Shown here: in pieces, positions 37,330 to 46,381 of the stretch
How positions within the stretch are numbered: position 1 is the stretch's first letter
Layout: every line of letters starts with the position of its first letter
Origin: G965279335 sp965279285
GTDB lineage: Bacteria; Pseudomonadota; Gammaproteobacteria; DSM-16500
Direction: 5' to 3'
Assembly: GCA_965279285.1 (NCBI GenBank)
Contig: OZ257147.1
Location: forward strand, 124,001-188,000
Length of the DNA stretch: 64,000 bases
Translations under genes and position numbers: made by a program
Notes under the pieces: model-generated
Database searches by the model: none
What the model was told of the DNA's origin: nothing
The model's input: only the letters and a program-made list of their open reading frames with translations

Positions 37330-37818
37330 ATCGGGCCTGGTACTCTAATCTTGTCTGCGCACGTTTCCCATTCATGCCTATTTTTACAAAGCATTTTCAT
37401 CTTAGCTTTGCACTGCAAATATTCAGTTGTTAGACATTTACCTCCATGTTTGTTTGCAATTCTTGAAAATACTCTGTTGAATATTTACGAGAATTATTTC
37501 GCGCACAATGAGGACATACTGACTTATTTCGTGTTTGATTATGAATAGTGGTCTGCCATGAGTGGCCTTTATTACATCTTCACCACATTTTTTTGCCTAT
37601 TCGAAGAGTACAATCAAGTGAATTGATATGATATCTTTGTTTAACTCATCGTCCCATTCTGCTAGTAGTTCAAGGTAAAGAACTGCTAAATTATTCGTCC
37701 CTGAAGCAAAGCGCCTATAACAATATGGGGTTCTTCCACGCGGGGGGCCTACTAGCTTCAAAAATACTGAAACTGAGTCTCTTGAGATATGGCCAAAATA
37801 CAGCCATTGATGATTCAA
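37330..37818 (-). pseudogene. Decayed DUF4379 treble-clef zinc-finger protein
   Basis: Read on the minus strand, three frames together give the characteristic DUF4379 repeat. NNLAVLYLELLAEWDDELNKD (37818-37597 frame) is followed by a shifted frame with RCNKGHSWQTTIHNQTR and CPHCARN (with a TGA where Trp is expected). A third frame gives KHGGKCLTTEYLQCKAK and CKNRHEWETCADKIRVPG. The family has repeated C-x2-GH-W...CP-C zinc ribbons and is often linked to mobile-element endonucleases. Several frame changes and stops show it is dead. Nothing else of interest lies in the 690-bp gap. Confidence 0.6.
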
Positions 37819-37821
37819 TAA

Positions 37822-37872
37822 ATTAAGAGTATACTCTTAATATTATCTGAATAATTAAGAGTATACTCCTAT
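37822..37872 (+). promoter_or_regulatory. Double palindromic operator before the second DUF4143 gene
   Basis: A perfect palindrome TTAAGAGTATACTCTTAA (within 37822-37841) is repeated 32 bp later as TTAAGAGTATACTCCTAT, which runs into the start codon at 37871. The spacing is three helical turns, the position occludes translation and transcription initiation, and no Shine-Dalgarno is seen. Likely a regulator binding site. Confidence 0.55.
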
Positions 37873-39052
37873 GACCGATTCTTTACATTTGATTTTTCAA
37901 CGACTTATTAATCAAGTGAGCACAAGGCATTATCGCTTCCTCTATAATGAATTCAACATTAAAAATCGCTTAACCGGTTTAATTGGTGCTCGCGGTGTAG
38001 GCAAAACGACGCTCTTATTACAATTTATTAAAAATAAATTATTAAAAAATAAAAATGTTTTTTATTTTTCTGCAGACCATATTTATTTTTCCACAACATC
38101 TATTTATGTATTTATTGAAAATTTATATTTAACCGAAGGCATAACCTTATTTTTTATTGATGAAATTCATAAATATAAAAACTGGAATCAAGAGCTAAAA
38201 AACCTCTACGATGGCTTTCCTGACATTAAAATTGTTTTTTCAGGGAGCTCAAGCTTAGACTTAGTAAAAGGTAGCCATGATTTATCAAGAAGAGCAAAAC
38301 TATACCATCTTCCCGGACTCTCTTTTCGTGAATATTTAAATTTTGAAACCAACAGCAATATTCAGCCTGTACTTTTTTCTAATTTAATAAAAAACCCGCT
38401 GGAATATAACGCAAAACTTGCTATTATTCCAAAAATTAAAGGCCATTTTCAACAATATCTTCGACAAGGTTTTTATCCTTTTTATGCGGAAGATAAACTT
38501 TCCTATTACGAAAAAATCCTACAAATTATTGACCAAACTATATTTGAAGACGTTGCTAATTTTTATAATCTAAAAACCGCAAACTTACAGCATTTTAAAA
38601 AAATATTAAATTTTTTAGCCAGCATTCAACCCGGAAGCATTAATGTCCACAATATTAGTAAAAATTTATCTGTCGATGATAAAACGATAATGCACTATCT
38701 TCTAAACTTAGAAGAAACAGGCCTACTAAATTTAGTTTATCCAGCAGGCGCTGGCAATGTTATCTTAAGGCGTCCAGAAAAAATCTTCCTTAACAACACA
38801 AACCTACAATATGCATTAGAAGGTAACCTAGGCACAAAGATAGAAATTGGAACTATTCGCGAATTATTTTTTATTCAAGCAACAAAAAACGCCGGATTAG
38901 ACGTTTTTCATAATAAAAAAGGCGATTTTCAGATAAAAGAGTTCATCTTTGAAATTGGCGAAAAAAATAAAACAAAAACACAGGTTAAAGATGAAACTCT
39001 TACTGCAAAACAAAAAGAAATTCCTTTAGTTTATTTTGGGTTTTTATATTAA
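37871..39052 (+). CDS. AAA-family ATPase with DUF4143 C-terminus (second copy, divergent)
   Basis: 393 aa. Walker A GARGVGKTT near residues 38-46, Walker B LFFIDEIHKYKNW, sensor-like FSGSSSLDLV, then the family motif LSRRAKLYHLPGLSFREYLNF. The C-terminal half has the winged-helix region (SINVHNISKNLSVDDKTIMHYLLNLEETGLL) and a nuclease-like end with DFQIKEFIFEIGEKNKTK. Same family as 19205-20464 but only distantly related. The start codon overlaps a palindromic repeat instead of a ribosome site. AT-rich codon use points to acquisition. Confidence 0.85.
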   Translation: MTDSLHLIFQRLINQVSTRHYRFLYNEFNIKNRLTGLIGARGVGKTTLLLQFIKNKLLKNKNVFYFSADHIYFSTTSIYVFIENLYLTEGITLFFIDEIHKYKNWNQELKNLYDGFPDIKIVFSGSSSLDLVKGSHDLSRRAKLYHLPGLSFREYLNFETNSNIQPVLFSNLIKNPLEYNAKLAIIPKIKGHFQQYLRQGFYPFYAEDKLSYYEKILQIIDQTIFEDVANFYNLKTANLQHFKKILNFLASIQPGSINVHNISKNLSVDDKTIMHYLLNLEETGLLNLVYPAGAGNVILRRPEKIFLNNTNLQYALEGNLGTKIEIGTIRELFFIQATKNAGLDVFHNKKGDFQIKEFIFEIGEKNKTKTQVKDETLTAKQKEIPLVYFGFLY

Positions 39053-39075
39053 ATAATACCCATTCAGCAGCATGC

Positions 39076-39112
39076 CTGGATCCCGCGGACACAAGCCGCG
39101 GGACGTTGGTGG
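39076..39112. repeat. GC-rich palindromic repeat, copy 1
   Basis: TCCCGCGG and CCGCGGGA arms (39081-39088, 39096-39103) inside a 37-bp unit that recurs in inverted orientation at 59325-59359 with a 2-bp indel. Much more GC-rich than the surroundings; REP-like. Confidence 0.7.
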
Positions 39113-39116
39113 CTAA

Positions 39117-39234
39117 TTAATTACTTTCAACTTTTCCGGCACTGATACAATCACCACCAAGCTTTACATCTGCGATTGATTCTCTGGTCAAAATGACACC
39201 ACCCTTGTCCCAAATGGCACCAAAACAAATAAAA
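39117..39234 (-). pseudogene. Short coding relic, unknown
   Basis: A 39-codon minus-strand stretch with protein-like content (FGAIWDKGGVILTRESIADV, then GGDCISAGKVESN, TAA at 39117), closed upstream by a TAG and without a start codon. It looks like the 3' end of a lost gene. The rest of the 290-bp gap holds only the repeat above. Confidence 0.3.
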
Positions 39235-39345
39235 AGCTAATTATTCTGCATTTTTAACCAGCTAACTTACAGATAGTTTTACATCTGTTCCATATTATCT
39301 TATTGTCCTATAGAATAACGACACAAGAATGTCTTAGGGACTCTC

Positions 39346-40020
39346 ATGCAAAAATGTCATGATCAAATACAAGGACTTATTAAACACATAAGCAGCTTCT
39401 TTATTGCTATTTGCTGTATTATTTTAAGTTATCCAACCGCTGCTGCAATGGCTACAACACCCACCAGCCACCTCTGGTCTGTCATTGCCAGCCTAGGCTA
39501 TACCAACTATCAAAATATGTATTTAAATGATGGTCAAACAGCAGTAGGGCGCGTTGCTATTGGTAGAGAGCTATTTACCAAACAACAAACTCTTTTTGGC
39601 CTGGAATTAGGCCTACAAAATGGCAATTCCATGCGTGTTGGCGCTTCGCAAGCAACATTAAATAAACTCGGTGGCTTACCCATTCAATCCACGGTAAAAC
39701 CCATGTTAGATTTATTATTAACTGCTAAAACAGCTACCTTTAGCACAATTCCGATATTTGGCCAACTGAAAGGCGGTGTCGCTTATCGTCGTTGGCAATT
39801 TGAAAATAGAACGTCAGTCAATGATATTTCTAATCTAGCGGCTGAAATACAAGTAGGTGTCGGTGTTCCGTTAAATCCAACAACAAGCTTAAGTTTATTA
39901 TACCAAGGAATTTATGGTGGCAGCCCTAATTTCACGGCAAATTCAGCCGATGGAACAGGACATGTAAGCACAATCCCTGTGCAACAAGGTATACTCTTAA
40001 GCCTTTCATTTAATTTTTAG
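39346..40020 (+). CDS. Outer-membrane beta-barrel protein
   Basis: 224 aa. Signal peptide: FFIAICCIILSYPTAAAMA (cleavage about 33-36). The mature part has amphipathic strands ending in aromatic residues: SHLWSVIASLGYTNYQNMYL, TLFGLELGLQNG, QLKGGVAYRRWQF, AAEIQVGVGVPL, SLSLLYQGIYGG, and the last strand GILLSLSFNF ends in Phe as Bam-assembled barrels do. About eight strands fit an OmpW/OmpA-barrel-size porin-like fold. AGGGA site 6 bp before the ATG. First of three closely spaced genes (9 and 8 bp gaps) with the glycosyltransferase and the collagen-like protein, so it belongs to a surface-structure operon. Confidence 0.78.
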   Translation: MQKCHDQIQGLIKHISSFFIAICCIILSYPTAAAMATTPTSHLWSVIASLGYTNYQNMYLNDGQTAVGRVAIGRELFTKQQTLFGLELGLQNGNSMRVGASQATLNKLGGLPIQSTVKPMLDLLLTAKTATFSTIPIFGQLKGGVAYRRWQFENRTSVNDISNLAAEIQVGVGVPLNPTTSLSLLYQGIYGGSPNFTANSADGTGHVSTIPVQQGILLSLSFNF

Positions 40021-40029
40021 CGGATTATT

Positions 40030-41166
40030 ATGAATAGATGCGAATCCCCACTCATCGCTATCGCATTAATGATAAAGAATGAGTCTGCTGCAATTGAAGC
40101 TACTTTAGCTTCTTTATTAAATTGTGGCATTCGGCATTTTTTTATTTTAGACACCGGCTCAACAGACAATACATTCGCATTGGTGGAAAATTTCTTTAAA
40201 CAACATCAGCTCGACAGTTATATACAACAAGAACCTTTTGTCGATTTTTCCACTTCACGTAATCGCACACTCGAGTTAGCTGAACATTATTTTTCTCATA
40301 TCCCATTCTTACTCATGCCGGATGCAGAATGGTACCTCCATAACTCTAATACCTTACTCAAATTTTGCGAGCAAGAAAAACAAAATACCACCGCACTTTA
40401 TTTATTAACGATTAAAATGAATAATATGGAATTTGCTACTGCTCGATTATTCAGAACATCAAGTCAAGTTCGATTTAAAGGTGTTGTTCATGAAGCGCCT
40501 GATGTCATCGCACAAATTAAAGTTCCTGATCCTGTTTACTTTACAGTAAATGCAACAACACGTGGCATCGAGAAAACCCAACGCCGATGGCAGCAAGATT
40601 TAACTCTGTTATTAAAAGCCTATCATGATAACCCACAAGATCCACGCAACACATTTTATTTAGCCCAAACGTATGAATGCTTAAATGATCTTGAAAATGC
40701 CTATCAATTTTATCAACATCGAGAAAAATTATCTGGCTGGGATGAAGAAAATTTTATTACATTACTACGTCTAGGTTGTTTAGCAACTCAAGTCCAACAA
40801 ACGAATCACTGGGCAACAGCGATGGATTATTTTTTAAAAGCTTTTTCTTTGCGTCCGCATCGAATAGAGCCTTTATTAAAAATAGCAGAACATTATTGGC
40901 CTGAGAATATTCAAACATGTTATTTATTTGCTCGTTACGCGTATGATATGCCATATCCACAACACGATTTACTTTTCATTAATAAAACAGCTTACCATTA
41001 TGATCGATATGAAATCATGAGTCGTTGTGCCTGGTATATGAATGAATTTATTCTCGGTGAAAAAGCAACGCTGCAAGCATTACAAGTACATCCAGAAGCC
41101 GAGCATTTACAAAATAATTTAAAATTGTATCGACAAAAATTAAAAACTGCAGTAACCCATTTATAG
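40030..41166 (+). CDS. GT2 glycosyltransferase with C-terminal helical repeats
   Basis: 378 aa, cytoplasmic. Family 2 GT-A fold: IALMIKNESAAIEATLASLL at the start, the nucleotide-binding ILDTGSTDNT (Asp41), FSTSRNRTLELAEHYF, and the DXD-like element LLMPDAEWYL (Asp98, Glu100). After about residue 190 TPR-like helices follow (DPRNTFYLAQTYECLNDLENA). This GT2+TPR form is known from proteins acting on peptide or glycan acceptors. Lying between an outer-membrane barrel and a Thr/Asn-rich collagen-like adhesin, it may glycosylate that adhesin; this is inference from position. Confidence 0.83.
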   Translation: MNRCESPLIAIALMIKNESAAIEATLASLLNCGIRHFFILDTGSTDNTFALVENFFKQHQLDSYIQQEPFVDFSTSRNRTLELAEHYFSHIPFLLMPDAEWYLHNSNTLLKFCEQEKQNTTALYLLTIKMNNMEFATARLFRTSSQVRFKGVVHEAPDVIAQIKVPDPVYFTVNATTRGIEKTQRRWQQDLTLLLKAYHDNPQDPRNTFYLAQTYECLNDLENAYQFYQHREKLSGWDEENFITLLRLGCLATQVQQTNHWATAMDYFLKAFSLRPHRIEPLLKIAEHYWPENIQTCYLFARYAYDMPYPQHDLLFINKTAYHYDRYEIMSRCAWYMNEFILGEKATLQALQVHPEAEHLQNNLKLYRQKLKTAVTHL

Positions 41167-41174
41167 GAAATAAT

Positions 41175-42563
41175 ATGCCAAAAAAAATCCGCTCAAAAAC
41201 ATCGGTTAAAAAAGTTTTTCGCCAATTACCTATTTGCGCAGCGATATTTTTTATGAATCAAACCTACGCGGCAGTGAATCCACCTTCACAAGAATATGTC
41301 GACCAACATGATCGAATTTTACAAACACAAATTACAACTTTGCAAACAACAGGGGTTGCAGGGGCGACAGGAGCCACGGGGCCTGCGGGGGCTACTGGTG
41401 CTGTAGGGCCAACAGGAGCAACCGGGGCTACAGGAAATAATGGTACTAACGGAACCAATGGAGCAACAGGGGCTACTGGAAACAACGGTACTAACGGAAC
41501 CAATGGAGCAACAGGCGCTACTGGAAACAATGGTACTAACGGAATCAATGGAGCGACAGGAGCAACAGGCGCTACGGGTAATGACGGAGCTACTGGCGCT
41601 ACAGGAGCTACCGGAAACAATGGTACTAACGGAACCAATGGAGCGACAGGAGCAACAGGCGCTACGGGTAATGACGGGGCTACTGGCGCAACAGGGGCTA
41701 CCGGAAATAACGGTACTAACGGAACCAATGGAGCGACAGGCGCAACAGGCGCTACGGGTAATGACGGAGCTACTGGCGCTACAGGAGCTACCGGAAACAA
41801 TGGTACTAACGGAACCAATGGAGCGACAGGAGCAACAGGCGCTACGGGTAATGACGGGGCTACTGGCGCAACAGGGGCTACCGGAAATAACGGTACTAAC
41901 GGAACCAATGGAGCGGCAGGGACTACTGGCGCTACCGGACCAACCGGCGCCACCGGTAATGATGGAATAAACGGCACAACCGGTGCCACAGGGGCAACTG
42001 GCGCTACAGGCGCAGGGACAACCTATACCTTGGGGCAACAAGTTTTTGGTGGTTATGTTTTTTATTTAGATAGTACTAATATGCATGGATTGATTGTTTC
42101 CAGCAGCGATCAAAGTACAGCGATAACTTGGCATAACACTCTTAATCCTACCGCTATTATCACCAATGCCAATGGTAATGGAATAGGGGGTGGTAAAGGC
42201 AATACAGCTGTCATTATTAGCCAAGAAACAATCAATACAGCGGGAAGTTTTGCTGCTTTAACTTGCACAGCTTATTGTATCGCTGATAATGCAGCAACAA
42301 GTTGCGCTGCTCCAGGTGCTGGATCACCTTCTTCTATTATGGGTTATGCTGACTGGTATTTGCCATCATTAGCTGAGCTTAATCAACTGTGGAATGTAAA
42401 TAGCACTATATCAACCCCAGGATATACACAATTAATTAGCGCCGCCTATTGGAGCTCGACGGAAAGCAACTCAACCCTTGCATGGCGTCAGAGCGATATC
42501 AGCAGCCAAAACACTACAAATAAAAACTTTACATCGCGTGTACGTTGTATTCGTGCTTTTTAG
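41175..42563 (+). CDS. Collagen-like surface adhesin (Lcl-like) with DUF1566-like C-terminus
   Basis: 462 aa. Signal peptide with a basic start and cleavage after TYA (about 33-34). A short helical trimerisation segment follows (EYVDQHDRILQTQITTLQT), then about 200 residues of uninterrupted G-x-y triplets (GAT, GNN, GTN, GND), without proline but rich in Thr, Asn and Ala. The C-terminal 170 residues (FGGYVFYLDS, MGYADWYLPSLAELNQLW, YWSSTESNSTLAWR, and a final RVRCIRAF) are a DUF1566/Lcl-CTD-like domain. Legionella Lcl, with this same build, binds glycosaminoglycans and drives aggregation and biofilm. Ribosome site AGGA overlaps the end of the glycosyltransferase gene. Repeat number can change by slippage. 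Confidence 0.88.
   Translation: MPKKIRSKTSVKKVFRQLPICAAIFFMNQTYAAVNPPSQEYVDQHDRILQTQITTLQTTGVAGATGATGPAGATGAVGPTGATGATGNNGTNGTNGATGATGNNGTNGTNGATGATGNNGTNGINGATGATGATGNDGATGATGATGNNGTNGTNGATGATGATGNDGATGATGATGNNGTNGTNGATGATGATGNDGATGATGATGNNGTNGTNGATGATGATGNDGATGATGATGNNGTNGTNGAAGTTGATGPTGATGNDGINGTTGATGATGATGAGTTYTLGQQVFGGYVFYLDSTNMHGLIVSSSDQSTAITWHNTLNPTAIITNANGNGIGGGKGNTAVIISQETINTAGSFAALTCTAYCIADNAATSCAAPGAGSPSSIMGYADWYLPSLAELNQLWNVNSTISTPGYTQLISAAYWSSTESNSTLAWRQSDISSQNTTNKNFTSRVRCIRAF
41441..41935 (+). repeat. Nested tandem repeat encoding the collagen-like stalk
   Basis: The marker GGTACTAACGG recurs at about 41441, 41486 and 41531 (45-bp period), then 41621, 41711, 41801 and 41891 (90-bp period). 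Alternate 90-bp units are nearly identical, giving a 180-bp higher-order period. All periods are multiples of 9, so the G-x-y frame is kept. Confidence 0.85.
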
Positions 42564-42721
42564 ATCGGAAATAAAACAGGTTTTGACAAAAAAATGTGCT
42601 GTATTGTGAATTTTCTATAAAATTCGCTTGAATTTTAATCTAATGTTGGTTAAATTCTTTCCCTAACTCACCATTTAACCCCGTAAGTAATTACATTACC
42701 CAAATAATAAAGGAAATTACT

Positions 42722-45700
42722 ATGCCAGAGATTATTGACTTAAGCACCGACATTTCTTCAACTCCGAATAGTGGAGGTGTTGCCATCTTACTGTCTCAAC
42801 TCACTGCAGGGGTAGGAACAGCAATGGCAATCTGTGGTCCTAGAGTATTTGTCAGCGCTCTTCTCACAAGTTACCAGCCTGGTAGAGGACAGCATGGTAG
42901 TGTTTTTCACTATCCTAGAGAAACACTTATTCCACCCGCTTATGATCTGGATGATTGGGTAGCAAATGGTAAAGCAGGAAGAATTGATGGTGTAGATGGT
43001 AATATCTCTAACTTTGGGCAGGCCATGGCTTGCGCATACAATGCAACCAAAAATGGTACCGCTACAATAATGATAAATGATGGAACAAAAACATTACATA
43101 TCATAGATGTTGGAGTTTTAACGAATACCATACGAGATTTACAAATAAGTACCAATAGTCGCCGAATAACAAGCCTTCAGGAGTTTGCAGTATCGCTCTG
43201 CGTATCAGAAACATTTAGTGGTGATGGCTCCAGCACCGTTGTAGTAAGCAATCCGCGTGCTAATAATTTTGCTGGGATGGTGGTCTTACTGCATGCTGAT
43301 GAAAATTTTAATCAAGGCCCCCAAGAAACGATTAATGATCTCATTAATAGTGGTAGAGCAACCTACATACCATTCAATAAAGATAATGCTTTTGGTGGCT
43401 ATACTGTGGGCTGTTTAGGCAACATGAATAAAAATCCACAAGGATACGGATCAGTTGGGTATGGTATACCAGGAATTTCTTATCCAACAGCTAGTAATCA
43501 CCCAAATGGTACTATGGTCATTGAATTTGGTAGTGCTACTGCTTTACAGCAATCCTATTTAAATTCAACTGGCCCAATTATATTTGCACAATCAAATTCA
43601 CCCACTACAACTGACATAAATGTGATAACAGGCGGCATCATCAATGGCGAAGAATATCTCGCTGCAGGCGGTCATTACTCTGGAAATGGTGCAGGCCTAG
43701 TTACTCTCTATAAAGCAAGAACATCCTGGATTAACAATCCCGCTCCTACTTGCACAATCAAACCAAGCGCGCAAGATGTTACATTAGGTGCTATGGTTCG
43801 GATTCTTAACAATGGTCAAGGTGGCATGAGAGGTATTCTTGCAAGTGCGGTAGGTAACAGTCAGTCACAAGGAACTCTTTATTTTTTTGATGAAAAAAAC
43901 TTTTGCCCAACAGGCACAACTGACACAACTCAAGCAACCATAGCTTACAAATTTGACACGACTACTAATTATAATTATTTTGGCACTGTTGTGGAAATAA
44001 GCTATGCATCTGATCCTTGCGCCGTTATTTTAGTAGGTGATGTACGCAACCATATGACGACTATCTCCACTGATGGTGTGCCTACAACTGTGTTGGGAAA
44101 TTCACCCATAACGCAAGGTAGAACTGCCAGACTTAATGTCACACGAGTTGAACGCTGTGGAAAAATTGATGTACGTTCTAGTTTTTCTATCTCCTGTACT
44201 AGTGGCCAAGCTCAATACTCTGACGGCAGTCCATTACCATTGGCACCCAGTACTATACCTTACTCAAGAATTGCAGATGTGGATATTAAAGATGATGGCA
44301 CTGGAAATAGAGCAAATTGTACCCTCACCACCCATAGTCCTTATCGTAAATTTAAGAGTACAAGCTCAGTTCCTCTTCCTTATACACCAGAGGCTCAACC
44401 CATCACCCAAGACGGCACTTCTGAACCTCTGCTAGCCGTTGCAGGACAAGCAACTGATGTCAGCATAAATAATTTTAAAATAAAAGCTGTTGGAACACCA
44501 CTAAGCAGTTTAGCAGTGACTCAAAATTTGCAAGGCGGGCACTTGCGATTAAAGTCTGATAAAACAACAAATAATTTAAATCTGCAAATGATAAGTGATG
44601 GCTTAGTTGAGTTTTATAGTAATGGTCTTGTAACAGGGGATGTAGTGATTAGTAATGCCGGTTATTCACTCTCTTTACCTGTTGGAAACAACAGCACTTT
44701 TTGTGGAATACCTATTCTTACTACTCAAAATAACACTATTCCAGAAGACATTAATCAAGCATCTTTAAATAAAGTTTTTGTAACACCGGCAACAGGGTCA
44801 ACAGCAAATAATCTTGGCGTTGACATCAAGAGTCAAACATCAGACGTTAGTATTTTTGATAACACTCTACAACAAAATACAACTAGAACAACACCAGCAA
44901 AAGTCGCCGGTGGTGCACTCGATTGGAAATTTGCTACCACACCGGCATGTATTGATGTCACAGCGACAAATACATGTCCAAATGGCATGACTGTAAGAAC
45001 ACAAAGTGCTGTTGTTTGTTTAAATAGAGATGCAAAGTTAAAAACTCAACCAACTATAATAGACAGCCCAGCAGGGGAAACTCCATTTCTCCAATCAAAT
45101 AATTTTTATGGCGCACTGATAGGTGCAACTATGACTATTGCGGGAGTAGCAACAAGAATTTATTCAGCCAAATATATGGCTGATAAGGTGGCCACAAACC
45201 CAGGCGACGGCACAGTAAACCAGGACACACAAAGCTTAAATACTGATATGAGAAAAAAGTTATTCGAAATAATACGCAGCACACTAACAATAAATTATGT
45301 CAGCGTTTTTCCCGTTTATGTATGGCTATCTGACAAGGATGCTGAATATTATAGACAAGCAATAAACAGATCAATAAACTACTTAGAAACAGTTGAACGA
45401 TTAGACATTAATGTAATTTGTAATAATCCAATCATGTGGGTGGAATTTACAAAATTATTTAAAGCAGCATTAATTACCCACTATTCTGCTGCACATTTAC
45501 ATACTCGATGCTCTACACAATATGCCAAGAGCTTTTTTGTTCCTGAAGTGTATGCTATCAACATGGTAAGTGACGAAAAACGCCTTTTTGCAATGGCTGC
45601 TCAAATAGCTGCGACATTTAAATTAAAATTTCCCGATCAAGCAATCATTAACTCAACAAACACAGAAACAACAGAAGAAGATTCAGAAAAACCTAAATCT

Positions 45701-46108
45701 CTTGATGCAACATCTGCTTCCACAACAATTTCAGCAGATACAAAATCATCAGCAATAGAGCTTCCTCAGATTGGTCTTTTTGCAGCAGCAAATAATCCCA
45801 ACCAAAAAACCACTCCCGGCAGCACCCAGCAGAGCACCAATGTACTACCACAAGCACCTGGTGGCGTAACAACAACTAAGTCATCTAATGGCGATGAAAA
45901 ACATTCGCCAAAATCAACGACAGATGCCTCTGCAAGTGGAGAAAACCCATCATCGACTAAGCTCAATGAGCCAACACCAACAACACAAGGATCAACACAA
46001 GTAGTCCTTATCATTAACAAAGACGATGAAGATGAATCAGCTCCACCACCTCCAGCACCTGCTGATAGTGATGATGAAAGTAATGCACCAAAAAGAAAAT
46101 TTGCCTAA
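42722..46108 (+). CDS. Large FG-GAP/beta-propeller-like protein with Ser/Thr/Pro tail
   Basis: 1128 aa, ribosome site AAGGAA. The first 470 residues repeat a pattern reminiscent of FG-GAP/integrin propeller blades: VGTAMAICGPRVFVSALL, FGQAMACAYNATKNGTATIM, AVSLCVSETFSGDGSSTVVV, LGAMVRILNNGQGGMRGILA and FGTVVEISYASDPCAVILV. The middle is a beta-rich region. A single hydrophobic segment lies at about 793-812 (YGALIGATMTIAGVATRIYS), followed by a helical region, and the last 150 residues are low-complexity Ser/Thr/Pro ending in acidic repeats. No classical signal peptide, so export, if any, would be by another route. It follows the adhesin operon by 160 bp but has its own leader. Host-contact or surface role is inferred only. 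Confidence 0.65.
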   Translation: MPEIIDLSTDISSTPNSGGVAILLSQLTAGVGTAMAICGPRVFVSALLTSYQPGRGQHGSVFHYPRETLIPPAYDLDDWVANGKAGRIDGVDGNISNFGQAMACAYNATKNGTATIMINDGTKTLHIIDVGVLTNTIRDLQISTNSRRITSLQEFAVSLCVSETFSGDGSSTVVVSNPRANNFAGMVVLLHADENFNQGPQETINDLINSGRATYIPFNKDNAFGGYTVGCLGNMNKNPQGYGSVGYGIPGISYPTASNHPNGTMVIEFGSATALQQSYLNSTGPIIFAQSNSPTTTDINVITGGIINGEEYLAAGGHYSGNGAGLVTLYKARTSWINNPAPTCTIKPSAQDVTLGAMVRILNNGQGGMRGILASAVGNSQSQGTLYFFDEKNFCPTGTTDTTQATIAYKFDTTTNYNYFGTVVEISYASDPCAVILVGDVRNHMTTISTDGVPTTVLGNSPITQGRTARLNVTRVERCGKIDVRSSFSISCTSGQAQYSDGSPLPLAPSTIPYSRIADVDIKDDGTGNRANCTLTTHSPYRKFKSTSSVPLPYTPEAQPITQDGTSEPLLAVAGQATDVSINNFKIKAVGTPLSSLAVTQNLQGGHLRLKSDKTTNNLNLQMISDGLVEFYSNGLVTGDVVISNAGYSLSLPVGNNSTFCGIPILTTQNNTIPEDINQASLNKVFVTPATGSTANNLGVDIKSQTSDVSIFDNTLQQNTTRTTPAKVAGGALDWKFATTPACIDVTATNTCPNGMTVRTQSAVVCLNRDAKLKTQPTIIDSPAGETPFLQSNNFYGALIGATMTIAGVATRIYSAKYMADKVATNPGDGTVNQDTQSLNTDMRKKLFEIIRSTLTINYVSVFPVYVWLSDKDAEYYRQAINRSINYLETVERLDINVICNNPIMWVEFTKLFKAALITHYSAAHLHTRCSTQYAKSFFVPEVYAINMVSDEKRLFAMAAQIAATFKLKFPDQAIINSTNTETTEEDSEKPKSLDATSASTTISADTKSSAIELPQIGLFAAANNPNQKTTPGSTQQSTNVLPQAPGGVTTTKSSNGDEKHSPKSTTDASASGENPSSTKLNEPTPTTQGSTQVVLIINKDDEDESAPPPPAPADSDDESNAPKRKFA

Positions 46109-46147
46109 ACCAGCTAAGCAATAGCGGTAGCTTTTGGGTAGCAACTG

Positions 46148-46370
46148 TCACGCTGAAAGCGCTTCAATCTGTCATCCTGAGAGACTTTAAGCTGTCATCC
46201 TGAGAGCGCTTTTTGCTCGAAGGATCTTGCCATGTATCGACGAGATCCTTCGCTACGCTCAGGATGACGTGCTACACTCGGGATGATATGCTACGCTCAG
46301 AATGACGTGCTACATTCAAGATGATTGCTATACTCAGGATAACCCGCTTCGCTCAGGACAACAGTCCCGC
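46148..46370. repeat. Intergenic repeat cluster with hairpin
   Basis: A perfect 10-bp inverted repeat (CGAAGGATCT at 46218-46227, AGATCCTTCG at 46243-46252) is flanked by degenerate copies of an about 20-bp unit with core GCTCAGGATGACGTGCTA, seen at least five times, and by GTCATCCTGAGAG copies on the left. This type of dispersed repeat is common in Legionellales and Rickettsiales intergenic DNA. Confidence 0.75.
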
Positions 46371-46381
46371 AGCTTAACCAT

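Noticed and set aside
37351..37548. 65-codon + strand ORF
   Set aside because: Antisense to the decayed DUF4379 repeats, which explain the codon pattern.
41441..41935. Possible CRISPR array
   Set aside because: Periodic repeats are direct, gapless and coding; there are no unique spacers and no cas genes.
41264..42041. Long antisense and +frame ORFs across the collagen-like repeats (Pro/Val-rich, Cys/Ser-rich and Gln/Glu/Thr-rich)
   Set aside because: They are shadow frames created by the tandem repeat; the + frame with signal peptide, stalk and DUF1566-like end explains the region.
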